From: Xanthoparmelia taractica
Lineage: Eukaryota; Ascomycota; Lecanoromycetes; Lecanorales; Parmeliaceae
DNA: 64,000 bases
Direction of reading: 5' to 3'
Assembly (NCBI GenBank): GCA_033085395.1
Contig: JANQBS010000101.1
Coordinates: 62,001-126,000 of the forward strand
Part shown: positions 11,160 to 21,715 of the stretch, in pieces
Layout of the letters: the number at the start of each line of letters is the position of its first letter
Position numbering within the stretch: position 1 is the first letter of the stretch
Program-made: the position numbers and the translations under genes
The notes under the pieces: model-generated
What the model was told of the DNA's origin: nothing
Database searches by the model: none
What the model saw: only the letters and a program-made list of their open reading frames with translations

Positions 11160-12688
11160 TCAGGCAATCATCCACCAGGAGCAGCCAATCACTGATATCA
11201 GCACTAGACACGTTAGAATCCCAGCACCGGCTCTTGACCCTTGCGTTATCGCATGTTGGGAGAGCGCCGGGTTGTTGTTGGAGATGCCACCTCCACCGCC
11301 AGCCGCCGCATTTCCTTGGCTCGTGCCTCCAGTCTTGTTTGTGACGGGTACGCTGACCTGGTCAATCAAATTGGCCTGGATGACCGAGAGCGCTCCCATC
11401 TGCTGTCCCACGCCTTGTGTACCGTCCCATTTGGCGCCTTGAGTCCACTTCATCCCGCACATCTGGCCGTTGGCACCGCCGGAGCATTGCAGCGCAGCCG
11501 CGGTGGCGGAGGCCTGGATCCACGGCATTACGGTACCCTTGATGAAAGGGGCGTATTTGGTAGATGCGACGAGCCAACGTGCCAAATAAGCCTTGAACGA
11601 GTAATTATCGGTATCGCAGGTGTTGGGGGGTTCGCATGCGACTTCGTACATGACGTTCGGGGGATTGGTGGCGAAGAAAATCGAGGAGGAGTTGAGGATA
11701 CCCATTACTCGCTCTTGCCAGAGAGCGGAACCATTAGTCTATGGTAAAAGAGTCAGTGCATATTTCTCTCTGCTTAGAATCAGAAGGCCTGACATAATTG
11801 TACATGACAGAAGCTCCCAGCAAGAAGACTCCCGCGTTGTAGGTCCACTGGACCTTGTTGATATCACTACAGTTGAGGGTTGTATGGGCACCGTCGTAGA
11901 AGTGGTAGTTTTGGTCCATCAAATTGACGGCTTGAGTCCAATTGAACGTCTTGTCGGCCCACTGCGCATAGGTGTCGTTGCCGGTATACAAGGCCAAACG
12001 TGCACCTAGGTTGAAGAAACAACCGTTGGAAATCGAGTTCTTGTAGTCATATCCAGTATTGAACGTGAAGATCTGCCATCGCAGGCCACCATTGCAATAC
12101 TGATTATCCCACCGGCTCGCCTGATCGTTGAAAACAGCCTGTGCCAAGGCCAACCACTGGGGCTTGTCCGATGGAGGGTCGGGAAACTTTTGCTCCGCCG
12201 CTGACATGGCAGCCATGCCCCAGAAGCCTTGGTCATCGTTCCCTTCTGTCTTGGTCTGATTTGGCGTCATGTAGTCTTCGTCTGGCCCGGCTTGCCACAG
12301 CATGCCCTGGATGATAAGGTCATTGTATTGGCTGTCGTTGGTATAGTAGTAATAATCGATCAAGATACCAAGCATAGCTCCGGCTTCCCACCAGTAGTAA
12401 GGTTGAGGTAGATTTCCAGGTACATCGCCGGTGTTGTTACCCGTGTAATAGGTCAGGAGATTGTAGGCGCAAGTGGAAGCTGCAGATTTGATGGAATCTA
12501 TGATCACAGTGTCAGTTAAGAATAATCGCTACCAGCCGGATGCAATGAGCCAGATGGGAAGGCTGCGTACTTGGGTCCTGGACATCTAGGGTAATGGCTG
12601 CAGTGAAGGTGGTCCCAGCCAAGAGTGAGAGCGCTGTGGATGATAGCCATGACGAGCTTGATCTTCCACAACAAGTGGTGAGCCTCAT
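11160..12688 (-). CDS. GPI-anchored GH76 endo-1,6-alpha-mannosidase-like protein (DFG5/DCW1 type)
   Basis: Minus-strand gene of three exons, 12688-12571, 12497-11794 and 11738-11160, giving 466 aa; the introns (73 and 55 nt) have GT..AG ends, and the first has a CTGAC branch-like site. Residues 1 to about 36 form a signal peptide ending near TAAITLDVQDP. The GH76 core follows: GNLPQPYYWWEAGAMLG, then NDDQGFWGMAA with the Asp pair D127-D128 that is catalytic in the family, and NGGLRWQIF. N-glycosylation sites are frequent. The C-terminus has a Gly/Ser/Asn linker and a hydrophobic tail (GILTCLVLISVIGCSWW), as expected for GPI attachment. Family members are thought to act outside the plasma membrane, linking GPI-mannoproteins to wall glucan. 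ATG 12688 was chosen because it alone gives the signal peptide in frame. Confidence 0.95.
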
Positions 12689-12689
12689 A

Positions 12690-14024
12690 ATGCGCGGAGG
12701 GAAATCAAAGGCTCAAGGGTTGTTGGGCGGTGATAAGCGGTATAGACAGCTGAGGCGCGGATTTGATGGCCGGGCAACTTGGCCCAGACCTTCAACGCCG
12801 ATGAGGAGGGCTCTTGAGATTGTGCCAATGTATGCTGTGGTGATTCCCCCAATGCGACTGTATGATATGATTTCCAACTCTTGCTAGGTTCAATCGCTTA
12901 GAAGAGGTGGGGAGGAGACCGATGTAGAGATTAAGGAGTCGAAGGAAGCGAGTAGCTGATACGAGGAATGGGGCGAGTGATGAGCGAGTTGGTAAACGAG
13001 TGACAGAGGATACTGCCTCTGCGCTGGCAGCAGCAGTAGTAGTGAAGGCGGTGAAGGGGATGATGGTGGAGGAGGAGGAGGAGGAGTATGAAAGAAAGAA
13101 TGAAGATGCTTTGTTCAGCTGACGGTGGTATGACCTTGTCAAAGATTATGCACTTTTGTCCTGTCCTCCAGTAATGATTGGACCCTGATTTTCAAAGCAA
13201 GTACCTTAGTCTCCTTTTTCTGGATGACGCGGCGGGCGGCTATCTCATCCTCGGTTGCTAGGGGCAAATCTATCCATTCTTTCGGTCAACGATTGATATG
13301 TATATCCTTCTACAAACAATCATACTCTAATGATATATCATCAATGAATTATACTTGTAGTCCTCATTATATAACAGAGTATGTACAAGAATGTTAATGC
13401 GATAGTCGTGGAAATCGGTTGGAGTTACATAAGGGCACTGATACTGCTGCCAGGAATCGGGCTGAAAACGCGGTCATAAGGTAGTTGTAGCATCTCATCC
13501 AATCCTTCAGCCTCGACTGCGCCTCTATCAATCTTGACTATACCAATGATAATGTAGACTTTGCTTTCCCTTCCACAGTCGTCTGTAGCAAACGCAAATC
13601 ATAAAGTAGTCTTATTGTATATTATTGTGGCCCGAGGAAGGCGAAAGAGGCTCATCTCTTTGTCCGCGCCAAGCCGCCACTTCACGTGATCTTCCCAAAA
13701 TTAGCGCTTTCAGATGCACCTCCAAGGCTCTAACATTCGTACCTCCGCCATCACTCAGACCCATCACCACCATCAATCCTTCCATTCTCAGTAGCTCATA
13801 ATCACAAATCGCAACTGCGAAGCTACATTGATATATTACTACCGCTATTAGCACAGTCGCGCGACCCAAGGCCCTTGGACGATCGCTCCGCTTTGCTGAC
13901 ACCTAACCACCACCCGGACATCTTCACTCCGACAATCATCAACCAGATTCACCTCCTCTCACCTCTCACGGCATTCGCCCTTCATACCATCTAAGCGCTA
14001 CATCCTTCTACCCAGCTAGCAACA
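12690..14024. other. Intergenic between divergent GH76 and SNARE genes
   Basis: Holds both promoters. Minus ORFs at 12792-13142 and 13612-13902 are Ser/Arg-rich and not supported. A GGA/GAG run at 13058-13086 encodes poly-Ser on the minus strand. CT-rich sequence just upstream of 14025 fits a fungal 5' leader. Confidence 0.45.
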
Positions 14025-14767
14025 ATGGCAGGCCGTGAGCAACCATACGACCCCTACATTCCTTCCGGCGGCTCAGGCCACGGTGGAAGTGCTGGGTATG
14101 AGGGCAGCAACACAAGGACCGCCGCTATTCAATCGGTATGTGCATATGTCTTTTGGAACTGTGATGGGAGCTGCTGCGCCATTGGTCAAGCTGGCTTACG
14201 CGGAGCGGATTCTACACTCGCACGCTCTTACAACAATGAGCCGAGCTGCAGTCTACTGGTGATCCTACAGAATGGCATCGCACCTAACAACTGCGACCGC
14301 TGAGGCCTTCAGACTACATAGCATTACCATTCCCCGAAACCCCACCATCACAAAACTACCGCCAGTCATGGAGCTGCCCAATGTTCTACAAGCTTCATCT
14401 GCTCGTCCAATTCCCTACAAAGTACAATCGCTAATACCATTCTCAATCAATAGCAAATCGACGACACCGTCAATGTCATGAAAAAGAACCTCGAATCTGT
14501 AGCCCAGCGCGGCGAGCACATCGACCAGCTGCAAGACAAGTCGGAGAACCTCAACCAATCCGCCCAAGGCTTCCGTCGCGGCGCCAACCGAGTCCGCAAG
14601 CAAATGTGGTGGAAGAACATGAAGATGAGGATCTGGATCATCGTGGGCATAATCGTGCTTTTGCTCATCATCATCATCCCGAGTAGTGAGTCCGATGGCA
14701 TAGTATTGTCCAGCGGTAGAAGGAGGCTGACATATTGCGTGTAGTCGTTGCGACAAGGCATCATTGA
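14025..14767 (+). CDS. R-SNARE, synaptobrevin/Snc type
   Basis: Three exons, 14025-14135, 14454-14685 and 14745-14767, giving 121 aa, the normal length for fungal Snc/SynA proteins. The first intron is long (318 nt) with GTATGT at the donor and GCTAATAC near the acceptor; the second is 59 nt. A short variable N-terminus (PYDPYIPSGG) precedes the SNARE coil QIDDTVNVMKKNLESVAQRG with the central layer Arg at residue 56. The conserved AQGFRRGANRVRKQMWWKNM membrane-proximal segment follows, then a C-terminal membrane anchor ending PSIVATRHH. It should sit on secretory vesicles and drive fusion with the plasma membrane by pairing with Sso- and Sec9-type SNAREs. Confidence 0.95.
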
Positions 14768-16820
14768 GCGATACGATCGGGAGAGCTGCTATGCCCTGGA
14801 GTGCTAGAAACGTGATTGCTGGCATAATCGGGATAACATCGTGAACGAGGAGTCCCCATATCTCCTTTGGCTGCTCGGCAAAGCAAAATTACTTTGAACG
14901 TCAGAGTCACACCTTCTTCTATAGACTCTCAGCGCGCAGGATGGAGTTTGGTTGCTGCGTTGTCTTTTGCCCCTGTACTGCCCGTCTCATCCGCCTGCAA
15001 AAGCAATTCATACCAAGGCGGCTTTCGGCCCTTAAGGCCTCTCTCTGTCTGTAGAACATGCTTGGACCTCCAATACAACTTAATGAACCCAGTTGCTCAC
15101 CGCAAACAGTTTACACCAGCCTGGCTTTGAGCATTTTACTTTAGGCCTCGCCCTGTCTGTCTGTCTGTAACACTCTGTGACCTTGAATTCAAGTAAAGGG
15201 AGAAAAAGAGATAGAACCAAACCTTTCCCAAACCAAACTCTGCTTCCATGCAGCGGACCTTCCTTCACTCCTACGCCACGCCCTGGCTTTATTGTCCTTC
15301 TGAAACAATCAAGCTTGGGCTGGACCTAAACTGTTACCCCTAATTTTCTTTTTTTCTCACTTTGCTTTACTTTTACTTATACTGCACCGAGAGAGAATAA
15401 ACACTCCCCTACTCTACCGCCATTCGACACATCTAGTTAGACACTTTCTTCCCAACGCTAAATAAACCCTGACTTCCGCCTTTTGCATGGCTTGATGTTT
15501 CTATGGGATGGGCGTTGTATATAGCTTCTCCATATATCAAAATCAAAATCAAATTGTACAAAGAGTATGTATGTCTCCCCAACCAATCAACCAACCAAAC
15601 CAAAGCAAACCACACAACAGAGAAAAGGCAGGCACCCAAGACTTCCAAGCCAAGCACGCGAGCAAGCCAAGCGAGCAAACAAGCGAGATATAGCTCTGTA
15701 CTCGGTGGTTTAACTCCAGGGGTGTCTGCTTTTTTTTGCTTTTCTTGCTGATTGATTGATCGATCGATTGATCGAGTGATTGTTTGGACTCATCGATCTT
15801 CCCTTCTTCGCTCCTTTCATTACGTAGTACACTGGAGTAGCTCATCATCTCGCAAGCAAGGAACCTACTTCGAAGTGCGGGCAATTGGTGGTGAGTGAGA
15901 ACGAACTTTCCAGTGATGGGGATAAAGATGGGGAATGAAGATGAAGATGAGAAGGCGGTGGTAGGGAGGGAGGGCGTGGAGGTTGTGTTGTGCGTGGATC
16001 CTAGTTAGGTTAGGGGAGGGTAGGGAGGGCAGGGAGACGTAGATGGGATGGGATCGAGTAGGGTTGTGATATGGGATGGAGTTGGGTCGTGGGATGGGAA
16101 ATAGCTTGAGCATAAAGGATGGATGGATGATTGTTATTTTTTCGTGTTTTTGAAGGGGAAAGGGGAGGGGGGAGGGGGGAGGGGGGGGGGGGGGGAAAGG
16201 AAGGAAAGGAGGAAGGAAGGAAATTGGATACAGATGCAGATGCAGATGCAGATCGAATGGGATTGAGCGAGGGTGTGGATTATATTGCAGAAGCTGGAGG
16301 GTGAGTTGCAGCGGCTTGGGGAAGGGGAAGGGGAAATGTTTGAGAGGGGGAAAGGGCGTGGAGGGATATGCTCGGTTGTGAATGTTCTGTTCTGGTTTTT
16401 GCTTTGTTGTATTTTGAGTGGGGATGCTGATGCGGGAGAAGGGTGGGTGGATGAGGGTCTGATTATTTGCTGAACTCTGGATGCTCTTTTTGTTTTCAGA
16501 TGTAGATGTGGTAAGCGTGGATGGATGGATTGGCGCGAGGATATGGATGTGTTAGGAAAGATGACGTTGTTTGAACGAAGTTGGAGACGTGAAGTATTTT
16601 GAGGGTGTGTGAATGAATGGGATAGACTGAGGATACGGAATTTGAGAAACCATAGGAGTTTTTGTGTGAAGTTGGAGAAAGGAAACGGGTTAAGGAAAGA
16701 GGCTGTTCATCTATAGTAAGTCCTGACCCCTCTCTCTCTCTTTGTTCCACATAGCTCCTTAAAGAATCGAACCACGGGTGGCATGACAAGTCCTGAGCTC
16801 TTGTTTATTAACTCAAACAG
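14768..16820. other. Intergenic, rich in simple sequence
   Basis: No gene supported. It contains CAAC/CCAA-rich sequence (15580-15640), a GATT/GATC tetranucleotide array (15750-15780), GGGA and poly-G runs (16155-16195), GGAA runs (16196-16222) and four GCAGAT units near 16230-16255. The many ORFs in both strands are by-products of this sequence. Confidence 0.55.
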
Positions 16821-16829
16821 GGCTTTGAG

Positions 16830-17240
16830 GCATGAAGCCATACGTTTTGGTTGGGTCCCGTCTCTGTTTGCTCGACTCGAGCTCCGCGGTCTTGAATCCA
16901 GTGAATGAGGCCATCCATGTGTGACAAGTCCCAGCTCCGTTTCTTCAACTTGAGCGCTTTGTCGTTGAAGGCAAGGGATATAACGGAGAATTTTTGGGAG
17001 ATTCCAGCCTTTTCTCCTTGACTGTAGCACTGGAGCTCCGACGTCGTAGAAACTAGAGGACGAAGCCATGGATTTTTGGCATATCCTAGCTGTGTCTCCT
17101 CGACTTCAGTTCTGTTCTCCGATAATCCAATGGACCAAGTCATAATTTATTGGGACGTATCCCCCTTTCCATTTCAATTCGAGAAATGCTATTGCAGATC
17201 TCAGGGGATGAAGTCACGCATGTTAGACCTGTCCCTGCCG
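16830..17240 (-). repeat. Degenerate tandem repeat, about 75 bp (25 codons) per unit
   Basis: At least five diverged units recur every 72-81 bp; the word gggtcccgtct and its variants falls near 16853, 16928, 17001, 17082, 17157 and 17229. On the minus strand different units translate, in different frames, to related peptides: NRTEVEETQLGYAKNPW, RQSAQVEETELGLVTHGW and DRGARVEQTETGPNQNVW. Similarity at protein level, with frames shifted between units, suggests a former protein-coding repeat that has decayed. I do not recognise the repeat family. Confidence 0.5.
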
Positions 17241-17656
17241 GTCCCACGTCAACCCAAAATCTGCAGCTACAGAAGCCCCATGAGCAAGCCAGAACGGTTC
17301 GGCGAGTCCCAATGCTGTTCTCGTCACATCACACAGACCTCAAAGAACACCACAGTTAAAGTTGGTCGTTTCGCCATTCTTTTTGTTTCAACCCCTACAA
17401 TCTCTTTGGACAGCCTATGCTGTCTCAAAACTTGAGGCAGATTCCGAGGAACGAGTATATGAGGAAACAATATATTTTCCCTTTGATGTCTTTCTTTGCA
17501 TATCCAGGAAGCGTAGACTGGAAGACCAATAAACAAGAGACTCTCCGCGCATCATCATTACTACCAGCACCTCCACATAGCATCCACACATCACAAAGCT
17601 CCCCTCGTAAGCAAACTGTCCACCACCAACGATATCAAGCTACCAAACATCAGGGA

Positions 17657-18029
17657 TGATGTCCTCTCTTACCGCTCTTAACAAAGGCAAAGGCCGTGAA
17701 ACTACCCAGTCCACCACCGGCTCCTCTTCCAATCCCCGTGTTGCTGATGACAGCGAGTCCTCCCACGTCCTCGGATGACCAAAGAAAAGAAAGAGCCTGC
17801 CCACAGCAAATACATTCCAGGTCCTCCAACAAACGAAGAGGAAAACGAGTTTGCCAAGGAATATAGGAGTGGCAAGGAGGTCCACTACAAGCGCGGGTAC
17901 ATGCTGATAGCGGACCATACGAACCCAGCTGTTACACAATCTATCACGCTAGGACTAGCCCGTGAAAGAGCCCGTCTTCTTAATGACACTAGAGTGCTTA
18001 AAACTATGGCCTTACGCAAAGAACAATAG
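17657..18029 (+). CDS. Hypothetical protein in two overlapping frames (possible frameshift)
   Basis: A first frame starts MMSSLTALNKGKGRETTQS at 17657 and stops at TGA 17776-17778. A second starts at the overlapping ATG 17775 and encodes TKEKKEPAHSKYIPGPPTNE, then an acidic/basic 84-residue protein ending MALRKEQ. Both frames are hydrophilic with similar composition, and the junction is a single ATGA. In a fungus this is more simply read as a one-base frameshift in a protein of about 125 aa than as two genes. No family recognised, no membrane segment, no intron signal at the junction. Confidence 0.4.
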
Positions 18030-18630
18030 AAACCCGGGACATCAGGCTGGGACTTGAACTATCAGCATCAGATTAACTTTGGTGACCCGTTACGGTGGAC
18101 TACAACCGTAAAGCTGGTCGTATAAGATAGGAGCACCGCTGGCATGCCTATAAAAAAGCAGGAGGCGTCGGGTGGTCGTTGACTATGGTTTCTTATTTAA
18201 GCTAACCTCCAATTGAAAACGAGCGTATACTCTGACTCGTCCACAGCGAGATCTGGGAGTTAGTATAGTTCACCTGCATGTACCATTTCCATGTTGAGTC
18301 AGTATATAGAATAACAGACTTCTGATGAAGAAGGATCCACAGTCGCTAATGAATAGTGATCGCTCTGAGACAAAGTATAGCAAAGACGTGTTCTCCATTT
18401 TGAACAGTCTTAAGATATCTCAATTAAAAAGCCAAAGGCGAATGAGAGTTTCATTTGTGCTATGAAAGGCGGAGTTTAGATTCGGTGGCTGGCTGGACAT
18501 GATTCTACGTAGCACTTTTCCTAAGCAAGAAGATCCAAGAATCCACGTTGTGCTAATGCTGGAAAGATCCAAGGACAGGATTGCAAGACAGGTTCCGTGT
18601 AATATTCTCATTTTCCTTGTTGTCACTCAG
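18030..18630. other. Intergenic, no gene seen
   Basis: Mixed-composition spacer with no supported frame. A tRNA-like T-loop word on the minus strand near 18050 does not fold into a cloverleaf. Confidence 0.4.
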
Positions 18631-18634
18631 CATA

Positions 18635-20270
18635 TCAAAGCTCCGGTATCGCCATCACGAATGCAAAAGCCACGTCCACATCTATGAGCCGGTCTTTGCT
18701 TACGTACGGAAACAGCTTTAACCCTCCAGGGACCGTCTTCTGCAAAAACCCAGGTGGATCATACTTCTTGTTCACAGCCTGCAGATCCCCTTTGCTCACC
18801 GCTCCAATGCTGCCAATCACGTCCTGTCCTGGAAAGGTATAAATGAGCAGTTTGTACGGCATCGCCAGCACTCGCGACTTGGCCAGCTCCTCGATCCCGT
18901 GAATGGTTGCGCGCTGCGCGTTGATGATTGTCTTGTCGTCTTTTGCATTGGTCCAGGAGCCGGCGAGCAGTATCAGCATCAATGGACCGTCTTTGGGATA
19001 TAGTCTAAAAGACTTGAGACCGCGCGCGGCGGAGTTGGCTAGGAGCGCTGTGGTGAGGGGTTGGTAGCTGAGGGAGTAGACGAGACCAGCGGTTGATTTG
19101 AGAGATTCGATGGATGTGTTGAATCGGTCGGCTATAGTCTTCATGAGGTCGACGTCGGTCTTGATGGTCGAGGTCATTTATATCAGCCTGCTGAAGCCTA
19201 AGCCTTGGGCCCTTGATTGTACCTACAGATCGCATTCTATAAAGCGTTTTGGAGGGGCAGAAGGGGACTGACCGCTGCCCCGGTGGTGAACCTTTCGCTT
19301 GCTCCTCAGCAAACCCTTTGAGAGTGTCGAGGCGCAATGTCTTGAGTGCTTCGATCTGCGGCGGCATTGATGCAAAGGGCTGAAGCGTAGGCAGATACAC
19401 CTTAGGTTTTGTGTAATACTCCGAGTTCTTTGCCATCGCCCCGCCGAACGTGGCAGCATAGCCAACGCTGAGAAGGAGGTGCACATAATCGTACGCACCC
19501 TCGTCTGTGGTGCAATCCGCTAACGCCTGCACTTGCTGGGAAAAACTGATCGGTACCGTAGTGAACGTCTCCTCCTCATAGCTTGCCTGGCTCGAAGGTC
19601 ATCATCGGCGTCATATGAAATCGAGTGACGATGCCAAAGTTGTTAGAGCCTCCCTTCCAGGCGATCAAAAGGTTTTCGTGCCCGTCCGCGCTTGCATTGA
19701 CAGTGTCGTCCCTGGCGAGTACGAGCTCGAAATTGACCCACAAAACCCTTGCGACTTGAGAAGAAAGAAAGTCGACCTGTGACTCTGTAAGCAAGGCTTT
19801 GATGAAGGGATCACATGAAGGCTACCTCCGAATGCCAGTCCACCGATCCCTCCTTGCGAAGATCTACCTCCGGCAACAGCGAGGCTAGCGGCAGCGCGAT
19901 GTGCGTAGACGTTGCCCCATGACTCTCCGGCTGCTATGGACACACATTGTCAGAGCTGATATTCACACCGGTCAGGGAGCGTAGATCGATCGTGACTCCA
20001 TCGACGATACTGGCGGCACCTGCGGAAGGTTGATTACCCCGGCTCAGATAGCAAGCTGGACTTCATTACCGTGATTTAAAGGTTAGATGGTCTTGATGAT
20101 GTCTTCCCCATCCTCTTTGGAAGTTGGTCTCACAACGCAAGCGGGCACAAGCTCAATTTCAAAAGCAGCGAGTTTGTGTTTGTAAACGTCGCTCCCAGGG
20201 AAAGAAACCTTGGAGCTCAAGACATTGGCAAGAGCAGTGCATGCAGCTGCGACGGCTATGGTGACAGAGA
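18635..20270 (-). pseudogene. Decayed FAD-linked oxidase, berberine bridge enzyme (BBE) type
   Basis: Reading down the minus strand, pieces of one PCMH/FAD_binding_4 protein appear in order: CTALANVLSSKVSFPGSDVY and FEIELVPACVVRPTSKEDG near 20200-20090, AGAASIVDGVTIDLRSLTGV near 20000, SIAAGESWGNVYAH and GGRSSQGGIGG near 19900, then WKGGSNNFGIVTRF near 19640 and a BBE-like C-terminus ending at 18635. Lesions include a TAA right after DIIKTI, loss of a recognisable GGH flavin-attachment motif, an extra GT in a GT run at 19939-19946 that shifts frame, and no usable start codon at the N-terminus. Some breaks could be unrecognised introns, but not all. Intact relatives are secreted oxidases, often in secondary metabolism. 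No biosynthetic neighbours are visible here. Confidence 0.75.
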
Positions 20271-20592
20271 ACTAGGTGCAGAGACGATAGAGACAGAAGA
20301 TCAAAATCGGGCAGCGCTTTTTGTAAGAGGGTGGTGTTTTGAAGTTGACCTTGCCCTTTTATCGTGCGCTGTGGTTGAAGTGATGCCATGTGCAGTGATG
20401 TGCAGTACCAGTCAAATCACGAGGATACACGGGACAAAGACTATGAGCTATAAGGATGCCTCACACCCACAATAAGCTCCAGCTTTCATTTGACTTCCAG
20501 CTCTCATTTGACAGTCGGACTCCAAACTTACGACATTATACGATAAGCCATAAGATGATCGCAGATCCGGCTCAAGCCGTATACCAGAGTCC

Positions 20593-21439
20593 CTAGGAGT
20601 TGTTAAGTGCGCTAGAGCCTTTGTCTAGTCCTGATTGGTCATGAGACGTCGATAGCATCCTTGTCAGGTTTTCGACGAGATCTAGTGCCAGAGCATTGGG
20701 AGTTGCATTGCCGGGCATATCGAATCCAACTTCATTACCCATCGGGCTTATGCGAATGCCATCACTCATATAGCTATTCATGACAATGCGGAAGGCCGAA
20801 TCGCTGTCGTACATGTAGAGTGTTGCAACAGATGGGTCCTGTGCTACTGTTTGTAATGGATAGATTAGTGAGTTGCGGTTCAGGAATCAGAGGAGGCGCG
20901 TAGAGAGTAGTACACTGGAAAGACATCCATCCACCTCGCGGAGGGTTGAAGGCAAGATAACGTCGTAACGGTGCGGACTGCCTTATGATGTCCCTCCACG
21001 TTGCAATACAGTGCGGAGTGGCAACCTTGGGGCTGTCTGAGAGGCCTCGGCTCATGAGCGCTACGCGGCACGAGTCTAAGATGCATGCTCAATCAGATGC
21101 ACGATCATCGATTGCACATGGCTTTAGCGAAAGTTCATTCTCAGAGCTTAACTTACTGTGTTTCCACATTTTTGGGAGCTGTATCATTGATTGAGAACGA
21201 AAGGCATTCGTGAACAGACGGAAGGGAGGCCTCAAGAATTGTGGCTCGGCGAAGACGTGAGGTAGTCTCGATTGGTGACTGTCTATAGGTTGTCTGGCGA
21301 AGGGAATTTCTAGCAAAGCTTGCTGGCAGTCGTCTATCTTAGGGTTGCCGTAGACCCCGTCGCTGCAGACGAGGGAGCATGCAAGCGGAGGTAAGAAGCC
21401 GCAGAGGACCAAAGTGCTTGGGATGAGCCAAAAGCGCAT
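20593..21439 (-). CDS. Small secreted protein, 232 aa, effector-like
   Basis: Three exons, 21439-21157, 21075-20914 and 20846-20593. The first intron has GTAAGT..TTAG ends; the second has a weaker GTACTA donor, with CACTAATC before ACAG. The product is intact. Residues 1-21 form a signal peptide (MRFWLIPSTLVLCGFLPPLA), with no membrane helix afterwards. The mature part has four cysteines (25, 38, 97, 117), enough for two disulfides, and segments such as DDCQQALLEIPF, QLPKMWKHNSCRVAL and TPHCIATWRDII. That C...C/W pattern recurs in lineage-specific secreted proteins of plant-associated ascomycetes, whose function is unknown. An upstream in-frame ATG at 21538 would hide the signal peptide, so 21439 is preferred. 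The gene lies less than 300 bp from the RIP-mutated block. Confidence 0.75.
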
Positions 21440-21715
21440 CCTGTTCTTGGTGGAAAAGAAATGATGGACCCTAAACGAGCGAAGTGTGACCAACGCGAGG
21501 CGAGGGTTCATTATATTTCCGACCAACCAAAGGTCCACCAGATCAAGTTTTCTGGAGATCCATGGTTAGGCTCGAGTGTAGAGGCGCAGCTCTCCACAAA
21601 TTGGTATATTATTGTTGTGCAGGCGATAGCCGCATCTGTACCTGCGTCGGATGTGAATATCCTGGCGAGTCTACGCCTATGCTGATATCTAAGTACTATA
21701 AAATGATCTGAAAAA
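21440..21715. other. Promoter region and border to AT-rich block
   Basis: GC-equilibrated sequence that becomes AT-rich just after 21700. It must carry the promoter of the secreted-protein gene. No other frame is supported. Confidence 0.5.

Noticed and set aside
18030..18130. Possible tRNA on the minus strand (GTTCAAGTC word)
   Set aside because: The T-stem does not pair and no D-arm or acceptor stem could be found.
4830..21439. Secondary-metabolite gene cluster (permease, BBE oxidase, secreted protein)
   Set aside because: No core synthase, no tailoring set, and the GH76 and SNARE housekeeping genes lie in between.
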